Part shown: in pieces, positions 62,125-64,000 of the stretch
Numbering within the stretch: position 1 is the first letter of the stretch
How the letters are laid out: the number at the start of each line of letters is the position of its first letter
Assembly: GCA_900471525.1 (NCBI GenBank)
Contig: UCEZ01000056.1
Span: 1 to 64,000 of the forward strand
DNA length: 64,000 nucleotides
Reading direction: 5' to 3'
From: Hyphomicrobiales bacterium
GTDB taxonomy: Bacteria > Pseudomonadota > Alphaproteobacteria > Rhizobiales > Rhizobiaceae
Program-made: the position numbers and the translations under genes
Notes under the pieces: generated by a model
Told to the model about the DNA's origin: nothing
Database searches by the model: none
What the model saw: only the letters and a program-made list of their open reading frames with translations

Positions 62125-63096
62125 TCAGTTCTTGAGTTTGAGGCGCCGTCGGGTCTCGCTCGGGCTCTCGCGATAATGCGCGCGATAGCTGCGTGAAAAG
62201 GCCGAGGATGAGTTGAAGCCGGTGGCGGCGGCGATATCGGCGAAATCGGCCCGTGTCTCGATGACCTTGCGTCGAGCCGCATTCAGCCTGAGCGCCAGGT
62301 AATGCGCATGCGGCGCCACACCCATCGTCTCCTGAAACAGGTCCTGAAGGTGGCGGGCGCTGACGCCGGCACGGCGGGCGAGACGGGTCAGCGTCAGAGG
62401 CGCATCGACCGTTTCCTCCATCAGCTTGACGGCGGCACCAACCCGGGCATCAAGAATGCGCATGTTGCCGATGGCAGGCACCTGCAAGAGGTCGCCGCGG
62501 GTACGCTCCTGTTCGTAGATGAACAATCGCGACACTTCGAGCGCAAGCGAATAGCTGTGCTGGCGGCGGATCAGTTCCAGCATCAGGTCGAGCGTCGGCA
62601 GCGAGCCCCCGGTGGTGATCCGCTTGCCGTCGATGACGAAGCGCTCCCGCACCATGGTGATCTGCGGATAGGAGGCGGTAAAGTCCTCGAAATCCTCCCA
62701 GTGGGTGGTGGCCGAACAATTGTCGAGCAGGCTGGTCTCGGCCAGCATCCACGAACCCGACTCGATGCCGGCCATCACCTCACGATGTCGCGCTGTCTGG
62801 GAAAGCTGCATGCGCAGATGCGATGTCGTATAGGCCTGCCAGTTGTAGCTCGACAGGACGAAGAGCGGAGATGTTTCCTTCTGCGGCCGGAAAGCACCCG
62901 CAACCGGGATCGGAATGCCGCTCTTGGTTTCAATCGCCGTGCCATCGGGGCTGAAGATGTCCCAGTCGTAGAGTGCTTTTCCAGCAATGCGATTTGCGGC
63001 ACGCAACGGTTCGACCACCGATGCGACGAGGATCAGATTGGTCTCCGGCAGCACGAGCAGATCGATGTGCTGGGTCTCGTCCTTCGGCACAAGCAT
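62125..63096 (-). CDS. GlxA/CdhR-like AraC-family regulator
   Basis: A 323-residue regulator. It has a DJ-1/PfpI (GATase1-like) sensory domain (about 10-180: LLVLPETNLILVASVVEPLR, VMAGIESGSWMLAETSLLD where Ser or nearby residues replace the catalytic Cys) and a C-terminal AraC domain with two helix-turn-helix units (about 220-320, ending GFNSSSAFSRSYRAHYRESP). This architecture includes CdhR (carnitine) and GbdR (glycine betaine). It is divergent from a beta-keto acid cleavage enzyme gene, the arrangement seen for carnitine breakdown, so a CdhR-like role is likely. Start 63096, GAGGAAAG upstream. Confidence 0.82.
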   Translation of the reverse strand: MLVPKDETQHIDLLVLPETNLILVASVVEPLRAANRIAGKALYDWDIFSPDGTAIETKSGIPIPVAGAFRPQKETSPLFVLSSYNWQAYTTSHLRMQLSQTARHREVMAGIESGSWMLAETSLLDNCSATTHWEDFEDFTASYPQITMVRERFVIDGKRITTGGSLPTLDLMLELIRRQHSYSLALEVSRLFIYEQERTRGDLLQVPAIGNMRILDARVGAAVKLMEETVDAPLTLTRLARRAGVSARHLQDLFQETMGVAPHAHYLALRLNAARRKVIETRADFADIAAATGFNSSSAFSRSYRAHYRESPSETRRRLKLKN

Positions 63097-63208
63097 TCGT
63101 CTTTCCTCACATACGAGTTCCTGAAATGTATAACACACATCTGAAAATGGAAAGCAGATTGGAAATTCTTGGCTCGTAATGGACACCAAGAACAAGGGGA
63201 GGCTTTTT

Positions 63209-64000
63209 ATGCCACTGAGCATGAACCGCGACGTTTTCATCACCTGTGCCGTGACCGGGTCCGGCGACACCGTTTCCAAATCATCGCATGTCCCGATCAC
63301 GCCGAAGCAGATCGCCGACGCTGCCATTGAGGCCGCCAAAGCTGGCGCTGCCGTGGCACACTGCCATGTCCGCGACCCGGAAACAGGCGCTGCCGCACGC
63401 CGCCTCGATCTCTACAAGGAAGTGACCGACCGCATCCGCTCGGCGGATGTCGATGTGGTGCTGAACCTCACCGCCGGCATGGGCGGCGACCTGATTTTCG
63501 GCAATATTGAAAGCCCGCTGCCGCTCAATCCGCAGGGCACCGACATGGCCGGCGCCACCGAGCGCGTCGCCCACGTTGCCGAGTGCCGACCTGAAATCTG
63601 CACGCTTGACTGCGGCACCATGAACTTCTCGCTCGGCGACTACGTCATGACCAACACGCCGTCGATGCTGCGTGAAATGGCGCGCCAGATGACGGCGCTC
63701 GGCGTTCGCCCCGAAATCGAAGCTTTCGACACCGGCCATCTCTGGTTCGCCAAGCAGCTCGTCGAGGAAGGCCTGATCGAGGATCCGGTGCTCATCCAGC
63801 TCTGCATGGGCATTCCGTGGGGCGCGCCCGACGACCTGAACACGTTCATGGCGATGGTCAACAACGTGCCGAACAACTGGACCTTCTCCGCCTTCTCGAT
63901 CGGCCGCAACGCGCTCGCCTATCCGGCAGCTGCCGTGCTCGCCGGCGGCAACGTCCGCGTCGGGCTGGAAGACAATCTCTATATCGGCAAGGGCCAGCTC
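63209..64000 (+). CDS. Beta-keto acid cleavage enzyme (BKACE/DUF849), 5' part
   Basis: The first 264 codons of a DUF849 TIM-barrel enzyme; it runs off the window end. [20 protein letters not shown], the metal-binding [26 protein letters not shown] and the [10 protein letters not shown] segment are clear. The family condenses a beta-keto acid with acetyl-CoA and splits it. In carnitine breakdown the substrate is 3-dehydrocarnitine, giving betaine and acetoacetyl-CoA. Pairing with the divergent CdhR-like regulator supports that substrate. GGGGAGG six bases before ATG 63209 fixes the start. Confidence 0.85.
   Translation, partial: MPLSMNRDVFITCAVTGSGDTVSKSSHVPITPKQIADAAIEAAKAGAAVAHCHVRDPETGAAARRLDLYKEVTDRIRSADVDVVLNLTAGMGGDLIFGNIESPLPLNPQGTDMAGATERVAHVAECRPEICTLDCGTMNFSLGDYVMTNTPSMLREMARQMTALGVRPEIEAFDTGHLWFAKQLVEEGLIEDPVLIQLCMGIPWGAPDDLNTFMAMVNNVPNNWTFSAFSIGRNALAYPAAAVLAGGNVRVGLEDNLYIGKGQL

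Overview
The window looks like the chromosome of a rhizobial alphaproteobacterium (Rhizobium/Neorhizobium/Agrobacterium-like). It is GC-rich and densely coded. It carries lineage-typical genes: PPi-dependent phosphofructokinase, BtaA/BtaB betaine-lipid synthesis, an ArsR-methyltransferase fused regulator upstream of metF, and a riboswitch-controlled RibH2-type lumazine synthase. It also has palindromic intergenic repeats of the rhizobial mosaic type. I saw no rRNA, tRNA, CRISPR array, phage or transposase gene.

Layout. 1-14 kb: cell-envelope and housekeeping genes (AmpD-like amidase end, TerB/J-domain protein, DMT and LysE exporters, pfp, lytic transglycosylases, GH25 lysozyme, serine hydrolase, GGDEF-EAL protein, btaAB, CPA2 antiporter). 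14-30 kb: DMT transporters, a 25-residue membrane peptide, ArsR-methyltransferase/metF, ettA, an RNase T2 homologue with an altered active site, an alpha/beta hydrolase, a ThDP enzyme, an L,D-transpeptidase, an FAD oxidoreductase and two orphan ParA-like ATPases.

30-37 kb: a minus-strand operon of N-formylglutamate amidohydrolase family protein, APC permease, glutamine-synthetase-like ligase, aldehyde dehydrogenase and iron alcohol dehydrogenase. It reads like a gamma-glutamylation route for an amine or amino alcohol. Divergent from it are an RpiR regulator, with a perfect 9-bp inverted repeat in the shared promoter region, and an ABC transporter. 42-50 kb: a mosaic palindromic repeat, an FMN riboswitch with ribH, a LuxR-type regulator and a second, PotABCD-like ABC transporter with a Tat-type binding protein and an SDR.

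53-62 kb holds the most notable system. It is an operon of an ammonia-lyase homologue without the MIO tripeptide, a hydantoinase-like amidohydrolase, an N-carbamoyl amino acid hydrolase, a DUF917 (thiohydantoin desulfurase) protein, a TfoX-N protein and a divergent urocanase paralogue. A divergent LysR regulator with two HTH domains lies upstream. Together these match, step for step, the five-step catabolism of ergothioneine (or a close thiohistidine betaine) to glutamate, trimethylamine, sulfide, CO2 and ammonia. The window ends with a GlxA/CdhR-like AraC activator and the start of a beta-keto acid cleavage enzyme. Both are typical of carnitine breakdown, so this end of the window is concerned with trimethylammonium compounds.
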